From an uncultured Roseburia sp. (GTDB lineage: Bacteria > Bacillota > Clostridia > Lachnospirales > Lachnospiraceae): a stretch of 64,000 nucleotides of DNA. The translations under genes and the position numbers were made by a program. The stretch is taken from NCBI GenBank assembly GCA_944380515.1, contig CALWHT010000053.1:1-64000 (forward strand), written 5' to 3'. Shown piece after piece: positions 1 to 9,891 of this stretch. The notes below the pieces were generated by a model. It did not search any database. It was not told the DNA's origin and was given only the letters and a program-made list of their open reading frames with translations. Position 1 is the first letter of the stretch. Each line of letters starts with the position of its first letter.

Positions 1-69
1 AAAGAGGCGGAAGCGACTTATGACCGGAGCATTGAGGCACTGGCCCGGGATCATGGAATCATCAGATAG
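1..69 (+). CDS. C-terminal end of an unidentified protein (partial)
   Basis: An open frame runs in from the window edge and ends at TAG 67-69, leaving 22 residues that finish in ALARDHGIIR. This is too short to assign to a family. The stop is 13 bases before the next start codon, so the gene is probably the preceding member of the transport cluster that follows. Its identity matters: if it were a STAS or PP2C phosphatase protein, it would support a signalling role for the GHKL-like domains in the next two genes. Confidence 0.55.
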   Translation, partial: KEAEATYDRSIEALARDHGIIR

Positions 70-82
70 GAAGTTATAGGGA

Positions 83-1705
83 ATGAAACATAAAAGAGGA
101 AAACTGGCCAAACAGGAGCAGCCGGTGACGCTGAACGCCGGGGGAATAGACCGCCTCTCTGCCCTGCTTGCGGAAGCACTGGTCGAGGTGGGAACAGAAC
201 ATAAAGACGTTATCCGTCTGCGGTTGGTCGTAGAAGACATCTTGATGCTGTGGTGCAACAGCTTGGGAGAGGGCGCGAGCAGTGTCTTCCGGCGCGGTTC
301 CCGGTTGGGCCGTATGTACATAGAAATTCAAGTCCCGGGGAAACGGCTGGAACCCATTGAAACCGGGGAGGAAGCGGATGGACTGCTGTATTCGACCCTG
401 TTGGCGCAGGCGGGGCTTTCGCCAGTGTACAGTTACCGGGATGGTCAGAACTGCCTGACGCTGTATCCGCCAAAGCCGCGGCGGATGAATCCTTTGATCC
501 AGCTTGTTCTGGCAATAGCGGCGGCTGTATTGTGCGGCTTCATCTGTTTAGCCCTGCCGCATCCGGTACAGGCAGCGGCGGTTGCTGTATCGGAACCGCT
601 CTTTACCGCGCTGATGGGCATTTTACAGGCATTGGCCGGCCCGATGATCTTTTTAAGCGTATGCTGGGGGATCGTCTGTATCGGCGATGTCCAGGTGCTT
701 GGCCGAATCGGGCGGACGGTCATCTCTCGCTTTATCGCCGGCGTTTATGTGACGGCGGGGATTTCAGCCCTGTGCCTGGTCTGGTTGTTTCGGTCGGGAA
801 ACGGTGCGGCTGCGGAAGGAGAAAACGCGGCTTCCCAGATTTACAGCATGATTCTGGGCATCATCCCCGACAATATCCTTTCTCCATTCCTGGAGGGAAA
901 CTCCCTGCAGATCATTTTTATGGCTGTTTGTGCAGGGCTGGTGCTGCTGCTTCTCAAGGAGAAGCTGTCGGTTCTCCATACGCTGGTGGAACAGCTGAAT
1001 ACCGCTATACAGTTCATGATGAAGGCGGTGAGCCGCTATATACCGGTATTTACCTTTATCAGTCTCTTTACTCTGATTTTATCCAATAGCCTGAACGGTC
1101 TGAGCGGGGTTGCAAAGGGGCTTCTGCTGGCCGTGGCCGCCTGCGTCCTCTGGCCGCTGCTTTATGCGCTGGCGGCGGCTCTGCGGCTGAAGGTGCCGTA
1201 TCCGATGCTGCTGCGCAAGCTGCTTCCCACCTATTTGATCGCGCTGGCCACGGCGTCCTCCTCCGCAGCGCTGTCCACCAATCTGGAAACCTGCGAGAAG
1301 AAACTGGGTATCTCGGAACGTATCAGCCGCTTTGCCGTACCTTTGGGACAGGTGATTTTCAAAACCGGGGCCGGGGCCGGCTTCTTTATACTGGCCATGG
1401 GGCTGGCAGAGTATTATGGCGTGGCCATATCCTTTCCCTGGGTCGTCACAGGGGTGTTGACGGCCGGGCTGCTTGCCATTGCGGCGCCGCCTGTCCCGGG
1501 CGGCAGCCGGACCTGCTATACAGTGCTGTTGGTCCAGCTGGGAATCCCCTCACAGGCGGTCGCCCTGGCGATTGCGGGGAATGTGATACTGGATTTCTTT
1601 ATGACGTCCTGCGGGATATCCTGCCTGCAGTCAGAACTGACATTGGCGGCAAACCGGCTGGGGCTTTTGGATAAAGACAGACTGAAAAAGGAGGAAACAA
1701 TATGA
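83..1705 (+). CDS. Dicarboxylate/amino acid:cation symporter-like protein with soluble N-terminal domain
   Basis: 540 residues; the ATG follows an AGGAAG/AGGGA region. Residues about 1-130 are soluble and resemble a degenerate anti-sigma (GHKL) ATPase domain (helix with [12 protein letters not shown], then [16 protein letters not shown]). Residues about 135-520 are hydrophobic and match the DAACS (glutamate/dicarboxylate carrier) fold: a serine-rich hairpin [11 protein letters not shown] near 388 and an APPVPGG hairpin near 470. The usual Na+-site motif NMDGT after PLG is replaced by FKTGA near 425, and the substrate-binding D-x-x-R-T-x-x-N pattern reads DFFMTSCG near 503, without the arginine and asparagine. 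Substrate and coupling ion are therefore uncertain. The stop overlaps the next start (ATGA), implying translational coupling. Confidence 0.75.
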   Translation: MKHKRGKLAKQEQPVTLNAGGIDRLSALLAEALVEVGTEHKDVIRLRLVVEDILMLWCNSLGEGASSVFRRGSRLGRMYIEIQVPGKRLEPIETGEEADGLLYSTLLAQAGLSPVYSYRDGQNCLTLYPPKPRRMNPLIQLVLAIAAAVLCGFICLALPHPVQAAAVAVSEPLFTALMGILQALAGPMIFLSVCWGIVCIGDVQVLGRIGRTVISRFIAGVYVTAGISALCLVWLFRSGNGAAAEGENAASQIYSMILGIIPDNILSPFLEGNSLQIIFMAVCAGLVLLLLKEKLSVLHTLVEQLNTAIQFMMKAVSRYIPVFTFISLFTLILSNSLNGLSGVAKGLLLAVAACVLWPLLYALAAALRLKVPYPMLLRKLLPTYLIALATASSSAALSTNLETCEKKLGISERISRFAVPLGQVIFKTGAGAGFFILAMGLAEYYGVAISFPWVVTGVLTAGLLAIAAPPVPGGSRTCYTVLLVQLGIPSQAVALAIAGNVILDFFMTSCGISCLQSELTLAANRLGLLDKDRLKKEETI

Positions 1706-4700
1706 AACGAACCAGAAAAGCGGGATGGCTTCTCTGTGCAGTCTGGTTACTGAGTATCCTGTGCATGTTTCTAAGCGGCTGTAATACGGCAGAGGAAACA
1801 TCCGTCACGAGTATCCGGCAACTGGACGGACAAAAAATCGGCGTGATGACCGGCTCGAGCTTTGACGTCCATACCGATAATCTGATCGAGGATGCGGATA
1901 AGAAGTATTACGACCGGGTTCCGGATCTGGCTCTGGCAGTGGAACAGGGAAAGATTGCAGGTTTTTTGATTGACGAACCGATTGCCCGTGTCCTGTGCCA
2001 GGAAAACCAGGCGGTGACCTATCTCCCCGATGTGCTGGTAGAGGAAAGTTATGCCGCCGCCTTTTCGAAGACGGAACGCGGCGCCGCCCTGCGGGACGAA
2101 TATAACGAATATCTGACGCAGATCCGGGCGGACGGCACACTGGAGGAAATCGACGGGATATGGCTGGGCGCTGACGAAAGCAAAAAGGTGGTGGAGGATT
2201 GGACGTCCTTCCCTGCCGAGAACGGTGTCATCCGGATGGCGGTAAAAACTGATGTCGCGCCATTCAGCTATATCAAGGACGACCAGATTGTCGGATACGA
2301 TATTGATATCATCGTTCGATTCTGCAAGGAATATGGCTACGGGCTGGAAGTGATCAGTACGGAGATCGCCTCCATTTTTGCGGGCCTTTCCACCGGGACA
2401 TACGACGTATCGGCCGCGGGCCTGGCCGTGACAGAGGAACGGGCGGAAAGCGTAAATTTTTCCGAACCTAATTATACCGGCGGTATTGTAGCGGTTGTGG
2501 CGAATGCCGGGCAGGACCAGGTTCGCTTCCAAACGATGCAGGATTTTGCCGGCACAACAGTAGGCGCAGTGACGGGCACTATTCACAACGAGCTTGTGAG
2601 CGCTGTTGTCAGTGGCTGTGAATTTCAGTATTACGATGATTTTTCCGCCCTGCTTCTCGCGCTGCAGACGGGGACATTGGACGCCGTAGTGGCCGATATG
2701 CCCATCGCCCAGTTGGCGGTTGCCCGGCAGCCGGATCTGATGATATTCCCCGAAACAGTGGCTCCCCACAGCTATGGCTTGGGTCTGCACAAAGACAGCC
2801 CACTAACAGATGAGATCAGCGCTATCCTTGAGAGATATACGGAGGATGGTACGCTGGACGCCCTGCGTGAGAAGTGGCTGGGTGCCGATGAGAGCGTAAA
2901 AACCATTGACGTGGGAGAATATGACGCCCCCAATGGCGTCCTTCGGTATGCCCACGATTCCACACTGGAGCCCATGAGCTATGTGAGCGGCAGTGGCGAG
3001 TCCCTGGGGCTTGAGGTAGAACTGGTAGCGCTCATCGCCAAAGAGCTGGGCATGGAGCTGGAAATTACCCAATCCACCTTCAACGCGCTGATTACCATGT
3101 TGGGCAGCGACAGGGCCGATATCGTTTCCGGGGCCATCAGCATCACCGATGAACGGAAGGAAAGTATTGATTTCCCCACCACCCATTATGTCGGCGGCAC
3201 GGTGCTGATCGTACGTGGCGAGGATATGGGCCAAAGCTCCGAGGGTGCGGATGCCGGCACAGGCTTTTGGCAGGGACTGGCCGACAGTTTTCATAAGAAC
3301 TTTATAGAGGAAGCCCGATGGAAAATGATTTTGTCCGGTCTGGGCGTGACCTTTGTCATCGCGGTGTTTTCTGCCCTGTTTGGTTCTGTGCTGGGCTTTG
3401 GCCTGTGTCTCCTGCGCCGCAGCCGTAATCGTGTCTTTTCTGGGGTTACCGCAGCATTCATCCGTTTAATTCAGGGTATTCCCGTGCTGGTGCTGCTGAT
3501 GGTACTGTTCTATGTCGTGTTTGCCGGTGCCAGAGTGGATGGGATCGTCGTGTCTATTATTGGCTTTTCCATCAATTTTGCCGTCTATGTTTCCGAAATG
3601 ATCCGCACCGGCATCAACGCTGTGGATGCCGGGCAGTGGGAGGCGGCAGCCGCCATGGGCTTCGGACGGGTCAAGACGTTTACGAAGATTATTGCGCCCC
3701 AGGCGGCACGGCATGTTTTGCCGGTATACAAGGGCGAATTTATTTCCATGGTGAAAATGACCTCGGTGGTAGGTTACATCGCGGTGCAGGATCTGACAAA
3801 GGTTACCGATCTTATCCGCAGCCGCACCTTTGAGGCGTTTTTCCCATTGATATTGACTGCGGTCCTCTATTTCCTGCTGGCCTGGTGTGTGACGCTCCTG
3901 TTGGGGTTGGTAGAAAGGAAGATCGACCCGCTGCGTCGACGTCGGGAACCTAAGGGGATAGACATGGAGCTTACTGCGCAGGAAGAACCGGAGGAGAATT
4001 CGAAGGGGGTACAGAACGGAGAACCGGTGATCACCATTTCGCATTTGAAAAAAGCGTTTGCTAACGCAACTCCTCTGAAGGACGTCAACGCTGTCATAAG
4101 CAAAGGGGAAGTTATTTCCATCATCGGACCTTCCGGAACTGGTAAAAGTACCCTGCTGCGCTGCCTTAACCGTCTGGAAACGCCGACAGAGGGACAGATT
4201 GAGGTGCTTGGGCAGCCGATGACCGGCGCAAGGCCGGCGCAGTTGAGTGCCGTGCGCCGCCGCATGGGGATGGTGTTTCAGAGCTTTAACCTGTTTGCCC
4301 ATTTGACGGTAATTGAAAACATCATGCTGGGGCCGGTGGAACTGTTGGGTTGTACACGGCAACAGGCCTATAAACGGGGAATGCGTTTGCTGGCCAGCGT
4401 AGGGCTGGCGGAAAAGGCGCTGAATTATCCCGATGAACTTTCCGGGGGGCAAAAGCAGCGTGTCGCTATTGCACGTACCCTGGGAATGCAGCCGGAAATC
4501 GTGCTCTTTGACGAGCCGACCAGCGCACTGGATCCCACCATGGTGGGAGAGGTGCTGGCGGTCATCCGCAGCCTGGCCGGGCAGGGACTGACCATGCTCA
4601 TTGTCACCCATGAGATGAAATTTGCTCGGGATGTATCCATGCGGGTGTTCTACATGGACGAGGGGGTCATTTATGAGGAAGGAACGCCGGAACAGGTATT

Positions 4701-5112
4701 TGAGCACCCGAAGACTGACCGGTGCCGGGCGTTTGTTCAGCGGCTGAAGACCTTTCATTTGGATATTACCTCCAAAGCGTTCGATTTTATCGGTACGGCG
4801 GCCGATATTGACCGCTTTGCCCGCAGGCAGCTGCTGTCGGCGCAGCAGTCGCTCAAGTATCAGCAGATTTTTGAAGAGCTTTGCGTGACGAGCGTTCTGC
4901 CTACACTGCCGGACGATGCATGCAGCCTGAGCTTTAACGCACTTTGCAGTGAGGACGGCAGTGAATGCGAAGCTATCATCCGCTGGAAGGGAGAATCGTT
5001 CGACCCGCTGACGCAGGGAGATGCGCTGAGCGTGGCTCTGGCTGTCAGCCGGACCAAGAGCAGTACCCATGTTTATGCCGATGGGGTCAACACAGTGACC
5101 ATTGTATTTTAA
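1702..5112 (+). CDS. Single-chain polar amino acid ABC importer: binding domains + permease + ATPase + GHKL-like tail
   Basis: 1136 residues. Signal peptide with lipobox LSGC (Cys27). Residues about 38-155 look like lobe 2 plus the closing helix of an SBP_bac_3 domain; 174-395 is a complete SBP_bac_3 domain; 410-508 is lobe 1 only. The two outer halves could together form one domain. Residues about 533-750 are a HisM/GlnP-type permease. Residues 774-1013 are a GlnQ-type ATPase with Walker [10 protein letters not shown] near 810, LSGGQKQ near 913 and FDEPTSALD. The last about 120 residues have a helix then [12 protein letters not shown], resembling RsbW/SpoIIE-type GHKL folds. GlnP-type fusions of binding domains to a permease are known; having the ATPase and this tail in the same chain is unusual. 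It overlaps the upstream stop by 4 bases. Confidence 0.85.
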   Translation: MKRTRKAGWLLCAVWLLSILCMFLSGCNTAEETSVTSIRQLDGQKIGVMTGSSFDVHTDNLIEDADKKYYDRVPDLALAVEQGKIAGFLIDEPIARVLCQENQAVTYLPDVLVEESYAAAFSKTERGAALRDEYNEYLTQIRADGTLEEIDGIWLGADESKKVVEDWTSFPAENGVIRMAVKTDVAPFSYIKDDQIVGYDIDIIVRFCKEYGYGLEVISTEIASIFAGLSTGTYDVSAAGLAVTEERAESVNFSEPNYTGGIVAVVANAGQDQVRFQTMQDFAGTTVGAVTGTIHNELVSAVVSGCEFQYYDDFSALLLALQTGTLDAVVADMPIAQLAVARQPDLMIFPETVAPHSYGLGLHKDSPLTDEISAILERYTEDGTLDALREKWLGADESVKTIDVGEYDAPNGVLRYAHDSTLEPMSYVSGSGESLGLEVELVALIAKELGMELEITQSTFNALITMLGSDRADIVSGAISITDERKESIDFPTTHYVGGTVLIVRGEDMGQSSEGADAGTGFWQGLADSFHKNFIEEARWKMILSGLGVTFVIAVFSALFGSVLGFGLCLLRRSRNRVFSGVTAAFIRLIQGIPVLVLLMVLFYVVFAGARVDGIVVSIIGFSINFAVYVSEMIRTGINAVDAGQWEAAAAMGFGRVKTFTKIIAPQAARHVLPVYKGEFISMVKMTSVVGYIAVQDLTKVTDLIRSRTFEAFFPLILTAVLYFLLAWCVTLLLGLVERKIDPLRRRREPKGIDMELTAQEEPEENSKGVQNGEPVITISHLKKAFANATPLKDVNAVISKGEVISIIGPSGTGKSTLLRCLNRLETPTEGQIEVLGQPMTGARPAQLSAVRRRMGMVFQSFNLFAHLTVIENIMLGPVELLGCTRQQAYKRGMRLLASVGLAEKALNYPDELSGGQKQRVAIARTLGMQPEIVLFDEPTSALDPTMVGEVLAVIRSLAGQGLTMLIVTHEMKFARDVSMRVFYMDEGVIYEEGTPEQVFEHPKTDRCRAFVQRLKTFHLDITSKAFDFIGTAADIDRFARRQLLSAQQSLKYQQIFEELCVTSVLPTLPDDACSLSFNALCSEDGSECEAIIRWKGESFDPLTQGDALSVALAVSRTKSSTHVYADGVNTVTIVF

Positions 5113-5165
5113 GAAGGAACACAGGGGCAGATGTCCCTGATACGAAAGGCTGGAGGTGTAAAACA

Positions 5166-6593
5166 ATGATTACCTTTCTTGGTGCGATTGTGCTGCTTAT
5201 CGGCGGCTACTGGTTATATGGAAGGCTGGCGGAAAAGGTATTTGGCCCGGACGACAGGCCGACGCCTGCAGTGGAACACCCGGACGGAGTGGACTACGTG
5301 CCGATGAAAACCTGGCGGGTGTTTTTGATCCAGCTCCTGAATATTGCGGGTACGGGACCTGTTTTCGGGGCGTTGATGGGTGCGGTGTTCGGGCCGGTGG
5401 TGTTTCTTTGGATCGTTTTCGGTTCGATCCTGGGAGGCGCCATACACGACTATATGAGCGGTATGATTTCCGTGCGCATGAACGGCGCTTCCATATCTGA
5501 AATTGTGGGAAAATACCTGGGACGAACCGCCAGACAGGTGATGCGGGTATTTTCGGTGATACTGCTGGTGCTGGTGGGGGCGGTGTTCACCACCAGCCCG
5601 GCAGCGCTGCTCGCCAGGCTCACTCCGGAATGGATGGATACCAACTTCTGGGTAGTGGTGATTCTGGTGTATTACCTGCTGGCTACATTACTTCCTATTG
5701 ATAAAGTAATCGGCAAGCTGTATCCCATTTTCGGCGTGGTGCTGGTACTGATGGCGGTGGGCATCATCAGCGGTCTGCTTGCCGGAGGATATACTCTGCC
5801 GGAAATCTCCTTTGTGAATCAGCATCCGGACGGACAGCCGGTCTGGCCGTTTATGTTCGTGACGGTGGCCTGCGGCGCAGTATCCGGATTTCATGCCACT
5901 CAGTCGCCCATGATGGCCCGGTGCCTCAAGCAGGAAAAGGACGGTCGCAAGGTGTTTTACGGTGCTATGATTGCGGAGAGCGTCATTGCCCTGGTCTGGG
6001 CAGCGGCCGGCGTGGCTTTTTACGGAGCTACCGGGGGACTGCAGCAGGCACTGGACGATTTGGGACAGTCAGGCGTGGTGTACGATATTTCGGTGTCGCT
6101 ACTGGGAATATTCGGTGGCGCTTTGGCGATCATTGGCGTTGTGGTCTGCCCGGTCTCATCCGGCGATACGGCGTTCCGCAGCGCCCGGCTGACTATAGCC
6201 GACTGGTTCCATATCGATCAGGCCAAGCTGCTGAAGCGCTTGGCTATTACGCTTCCCCTGTTGGTCGTAGGGGCTCTGCTGACTCAGTTGGATTTTGATG
6301 TCGTATGGCGGTACTTCTCCTGGAGCAACCAAACGCTGGCCATGATCACCCTCTGGGCGGCCGCTATGTACTTGGTTCGGAACGCAGAAAAATGGTGGTA
6401 TTCGGTGATATGCGCAGTACCGGCTACCTTTATGTCCGGAGTGTCCTGTACCTATATCCTCATGGCGGAGGAAGGTTTCCGACTCTCTCAAAGCATTGCT
6501 TATCCTGTCGGCGCAGTGTTTGCTCTGGCCTGTGCGATGCTCTATGCGGTAAAGGCAGGAAGAAAAAAGAACCGGCAGTTGCGCGGGCAATAA
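5166..6593 (+). CDS. cstA: Carbon starvation CstA family membrane transporter
   Basis: 475 residues from the ATG preceded by GGAGGTG; a longer open frame upstream only overlaps the preceding gene. Sequence characteristic of CstA includes NIAGTGPVFGALMGAVFGP near 60 and the conserved IHDYMSG near 93, within about 12 membrane segments. CstA/BtsT proteins import peptides or pyruvate; this is the shorter clostridial form. It starts 53 bases after the fused ABC gene and ends 16 bases before the lipoprotein gene, so it probably belongs to the same transcript. The actual substrate cannot be read from the sequence. Confidence 0.88.
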   Translation: MITFLGAIVLLIGGYWLYGRLAEKVFGPDDRPTPAVEHPDGVDYVPMKTWRVFLIQLLNIAGTGPVFGALMGAVFGPVVFLWIVFGSILGGAIHDYMSGMISVRMNGASISEIVGKYLGRTARQVMRVFSVILLVLVGAVFTTSPAALLARLTPEWMDTNFWVVVILVYYLLATLLPIDKVIGKLYPIFGVVLVLMAVGIISGLLAGGYTLPEISFVNQHPDGQPVWPFMFVTVACGAVSGFHATQSPMMARCLKQEKDGRKVFYGAMIAESVIALVWAAAGVAFYGATGGLQQALDDLGQSGVVYDISVSLLGIFGGALAIIGVVVCPVSSGDTAFRSARLTIADWFHIDQAKLLKRLAITLPLLVVGALLTQLDFDVVWRYFSWSNQTLAMITLWAAAMYLVRNAEKWWYSVICAVPATFMSGVSCTYILMAEEGFRLSQSIAYPVGAVFALACAMLYAVKAGRKKNRQLRGQ

Positions 6594-6609
6594 GAAAGGA
6601 GTTCGGGTT

Positions 6610-7752
6610 ATGTTTTTAAGAAAAGCAGTCGCTTTACTGACAGCGGCGATTTTGTCGTGTTCCCTTGCAGGATGCGCCGAGACGGGCAGAGAATCGTCGC
6701 CCGGCGATAGTTCTCCTGTGGCGGGGAAAAAGGTGGCCTATATTATGCAGATGGCTTCATCGGATATCTTTGATATGTGGGCCGATGCCGCGCAGGAAAC
6801 CGCCGAGGGGCTCGGCATGGAATTCCAGGCGTTCTTCTGTGACGGTTCGGACGAGAAGTGGAAGGATACGGCCAGGCAATGCGCCGCGGACGGCTATGAT
6901 GGATTGCTGCTCAGCCACGGCGGCCAAAGCTATGCGTACACATTCCTGAAAGATTTGACGGAACAATATCCGGATCTGAAGATTGTGACGTTCGATACCC
7001 TGTTTCAAGACAGCAGCGGACAGGCGAAGAAAATAGAAGGCGTTACTCAGTTTTTTCAGCAGGACGCCCAGCTATCGGAGCTGCTGCTTGATTATATCTG
7101 CAATACCCTGTATGCCGATAAAACGGCTGCGGGCGAGCCAATCCATATTCTCAAGGTGTGGGAAGGGCCACAGTTTTTAGCGTCCTTTGATCGCCGTCAG
7201 GAGGGGTATGCGATCTATGAGGAGCAGGGACTAATCACAACGGTTGAAACAATTGGCCCTGCCGATCACAGCAACGTCGAATCCTCCATGACAGAAGTAA
7301 CGGCTGATGTGCTGGCCGGTTATGAACAAGACGAGATCGAAGCCATATGGTGCTGCTATGATTTGTATGCCCGGGGTGTGTATGCTGCGCTCAAAGAAGA
7401 AAACAGTGATATTCCCATGGTAAGTGTGGATATTTGCAATGCTGATATAGAGAAAATGGCTGAGGACGGTTCTCCTTGGAAGGCCTGCGCTACGACGAAC
7501 TGGAGCTATAACGGAGAATTCGGCATGCGGGTGCTCGCATTGGAGTTGGCGGAAGAATATGACCGGATCCTGGATCCCATGACGGGAGAAGCCAGCGACT
7601 GGCTGGAGCTGCCCGCCAGCCTGGTGACGCAGGAAATGGTTTTGACAGGCGATGTAGATGTAACGAATCTGGAAACGGTTGCTGGAACATCGTATAGTGA
7701 TCGATCATGGATGCCGACAACCGAGTGGATGGCAGAACTTCTGGGGAGTTAA
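6610..7752 (+). CDS. Sugar-binding-type (RbsB/Peripla_BP_4) substrate-binding lipoprotein
   Basis: 380 residues with a signal peptide and lipobox LAGC (Cys22). The mature part begins KKVAYIMQMASSDIFD and has the alternating pattern of type I periplasmic binding proteins (DGLLLSHGG, LKIVTFDT, EAIWCCYDLYARGVYAAL, PMVSVDI). It would sit on the outer membrane face and bind a sugar or similar small ligand. No sugar permease or ATPase lies beside it, so it may serve a transporter elsewhere or act as a sensor. An AAGGAG site precedes the ATG. It is the last gene of the cluster; a long hairpin follows. Confidence 0.85.
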   Translation: MFLRKAVALLTAAILSCSLAGCAETGRESSPGDSSPVAGKKVAYIMQMASSDIFDMWADAAQETAEGLGMEFQAFFCDGSDEKWKDTARQCAADGYDGLLLSHGGQSYAYTFLKDLTEQYPDLKIVTFDTLFQDSSGQAKKIEGVTQFFQQDAQLSELLLDYICNTLYADKTAAGEPIHILKVWEGPQFLASFDRRQEGYAIYEEQGLITTVETIGPADHSNVESSMTEVTADVLAGYEQDEIEAIWCCYDLYARGVYAALKEENSDIPMVSVDICNADIEKMAEDGSPWKACATTNWSYNGEFGMRVLALELAEEYDRILDPMTGEASDWLELPASLVTQEMVLTGDVDVTNLETVAGTSYSDRSWMPTTEWMAELLGS

Positions 7753-7784
7753 GAAAAAGATAGTTGAGGTTGCCCAGCCAGACG

Positions 7785-7852
7785 AAAATAGTCCTATGCA
7801 GGAGCAGGTGTGGTTCGTATGGATCACACCTGCTCCTGCATAGGACTATTTT
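7785..7852. terminator. 28-bp perfect inverted repeat, bidirectional terminator
   Basis: Arms 7785-7812 and 7825-7852 are exact reverse complements around a 12-base centre that can pair further with wobble pairs. The arm ends supply AAAA/TTTT on each strand, so the structure can terminate both the + strand transport cluster and the convergent minus-strand gene ending at 7871. Confidence 0.85.
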
Positions 7853-7870
7853 CCGACAACTCTTTTTATA

Positions 7871-8383
7871 TTATTTCTTCTTTTTGCCCTTTTCTTTGGA
7901 AGCAGCCGCTTTTTCTTTGGCGAGCTCCTTATTGGCGCTTGCGGCTTTCTCACGAAGCTTTGTCCGCCAGTTTTTTTTGCCTTCGGGTCTTTCGAGAGGA
8001 CCGCGCAGGCCGGTTACCTTTGTAATGTAGATTCCGCTGACGGTGGCTTTCACTTCTTTTTTGAGCGGAATCATATCGAACACCGATTCATCCGCGATTA
8101 AGGACATCACCTTCGGACCGACCTTAGCCTTCACAATCGGAAGCTTGGAACGGCGCATCAGCTTGGGCGTCTGGTCAATGACAATCTGCGGAAGCCCGGA
8201 TTCCTTTAAACGCATACGCTTCTTATCTATAATGAGCATGGAGACGGTCTGCGCGGAAGCCGCAAGCTGCGCATCCTGCTCTTCTTTTCTTTTCTGCGCC
8301 TTTTTGCCGAGAAAATATAAAACGATCAATCCGACAATCAGTATGGCTAAAATTACCAGCAATACAATGGTAACTGGATGCAT
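7871..8383 (-). CDS. Conserved single-pass membrane protein with basic Lys/Ala-rich tail
   Basis: 170 residues starting at MHPVTIVL, with GGGAGGA just upstream; the open frame extends further but has no better ribosome site. One membrane helix spans about residues 4-27 and is followed by KKAQKRKEEQ. A compact middle region (about 45-115) contains KRMRLKESGLPQIVIDQTP and KVGPKVMSLIADESVFDMIP. The tail is almost entirely Lys, Ala and Glu. I do not recognise a named family. It is transcribed divergently from the FKBP lipoprotein gene at 8602. Confidence 0.75.
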   Translation of the reverse strand: MHPVTIVLLVILAILIVGLIVLYFLGKKAQKRKEEQDAQLAASAQTVSMLIIDKKRMRLKESGLPQIVIDQTPKLMRRSKLPIVKAKVGPKVMSLIADESVFDMIPLKKEVKATVSGIYITKVTGLRGPLERPEGKKNWRTKLREKAASANKELAKEKAAASKEKGKKKK

Positions 8384-8601
8384 GACATAATCCTCCCTAA
8401 ATTCAAATTCGCACTTTATTGTAGCATTGATTTTTTGAAAAAGCAATCTTAAAACTCTGAAAAGTTTATGAAAAGTACGTCTGACTGCTTTTATTTTTAT
8501 GAGAACTGTGGTATGTTAATAAAGTTAAACGCAAAATATTTGGTCAAAATATCTGCGTTGAAGGTTTTGTTATAAGAGGGATGAGAAAGGTAAAATAAAA
8601 A

Positions 8602-9843
8602 ATGAAAAAGAAATTAGTGATACTGATGTTAAGCGCCATGATGGCGGCGGCCGGATGCGGGAACAGCAATACTAATCAGGATGTGCAGGGAACGGAGACG
8701 GCGGAGGCGACTGAGAGCGCTGCCGGGGAGTATGAAAGCCCGTCATACGATCTGAATGCGGCCGATTACGTGACCCTGTGTGATTATGAGAAGATTCCGG
8801 TGACGATTACCGGCGATTATGAGGTCAGTGACGAGGATGTGACGAACTTCTTTGAGCAGTGGTTTACCTATAGCGGTCCGTTTTACAGGACGGATGAGAC
8901 GAAGACAACGGTGGGCGAGGGTGATATCGTCAACGTTGATTATGTGGGTAAGCTCGACGGCGAGGCGTTTGACGGCGGTTCGGCGGAGAATCAGAATATT
9001 GATGTGGACAATAATTCCTCCGCGGACGGCACCGGCTATATCGACGGTTTTACGGACGGTTTAAAGGGAGCCTCCGTCGGGGATGTAATTGACTGCGACG
9101 TGACTTTCCCGGAGGAGTACGGCAATTCGGATCTGGCCGGGAAGGACGTGGTATTTACCTTTACGGTAAATTCCATCCAAAAGGAGATGGGTATTGACGA
9201 CGTGGACGACGCGTTTGCCAGGGAGCAGTTTAATGCAGACACGGTGGACGATATGTATGCGCAGCTTCGCTCTTACCTTGAGAGCAGTGCGGAAAGCAGC
9301 AGGGAGAGCGATACCTACACTGCGATTCAGGATTACCTTCTTGCAAATTGCCAGGTGGATATTCCCGAGGATTATCTGACGGCGAGAGTCAATGATTACG
9401 AGAAGCAGTTCGTCCAGAACTATTGTGGCGGGGATGTGGAGAAGCTGCCGGAATATCTGGATACCAATTACGGAAAAACGGCAGAGGAAGCCAGAGCCGA
9501 ATGGACGGAAGGTATGGAGCAGAATATCTCTGTCGAGCTGATTATGGAGGCAATCGCGGACGCTGAGGGTATCGAGCTTGATGAGGAGGGCTATGAAACA
9601 TATATTCAGAATCTGGTAAGCAACAACGGCTATGAGTCGGAGGAGGCGCTGTATCAGGCGTATGGCTACGAAGACGCTGCGTACGGTGAAAAGTATTTGA
9701 GGCAGATTTATGTGGATAACCTTGCGTTACAGCAGCTAAGAGACAGTGCGGAAGTGACGGTGGAGGCTTTGGCCGAGACGGAGGAAACCGAGAGCACAGA
9801 GGATTTGGGAACCGAGACGGTGGAGAGCACCGAAAATCAATAA
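8602..9843 (+). CDS. Trigger-factor/FKBP-like peptidyl-prolyl isomerase lipoprotein
   Basis: 413 residues with lipobox AAGC (Cys19), so it is exported and lipid-anchored. Residues about 100-195 form an FKBP_C domain (VGEGDIVNVDYVGKLDGEAF, later GFTDGLKGASVGD and VVFTFTVNSIQ). Residues about 200-385 are helical and match the trigger factor C-terminal substrate-holding region. The tail is Glu/Thr-rich. The likely role is folding of secreted proteins at the membrane surface. The divergent region 8384-8601 is A+T-rich and should hold its promoter; TATGTT at 8513-8518 is a possible -10, but I see no good -35. Confidence 0.87.
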   Translation: MKKKLVILMLSAMMAAAGCGNSNTNQDVQGTETAEATESAAGEYESPSYDLNAADYVTLCDYEKIPVTITGDYEVSDEDVTNFFEQWFTYSGPFYRTDETKTTVGEGDIVNVDYVGKLDGEAFDGGSAENQNIDVDNNSSADGTGYIDGFTDGLKGASVGDVIDCDVTFPEEYGNSDLAGKDVVFTFTVNSIQKEMGIDDVDDAFAREQFNADTVDDMYAQLRSYLESSAESSRESDTYTAIQDYLLANCQVDIPEDYLTARVNDYEKQFVQNYCGGDVEKLPEYLDTNYGKTAEEARAEWTEGMEQNISVELIMEAIADAEGIELDEEGYETYIQNLVSNNGYESEEALYQAYGYEDAAYGEKYLRQIYVDNLALQQLRDSAEVTVEALAETEETESTEDLGTETVESTENQ

Positions 9844-9891
9844 ACATAAGAATAAGACCGGAAACGGCGTGAAACAGAATGGAGGATGATT

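Noticed and set aside
3466..5166. 566-codon open frame on the minus strand
   Set aside because: It lies fully opposite the fused ABC importer, whose domains are unmistakable; the translation has no recognisable motif.
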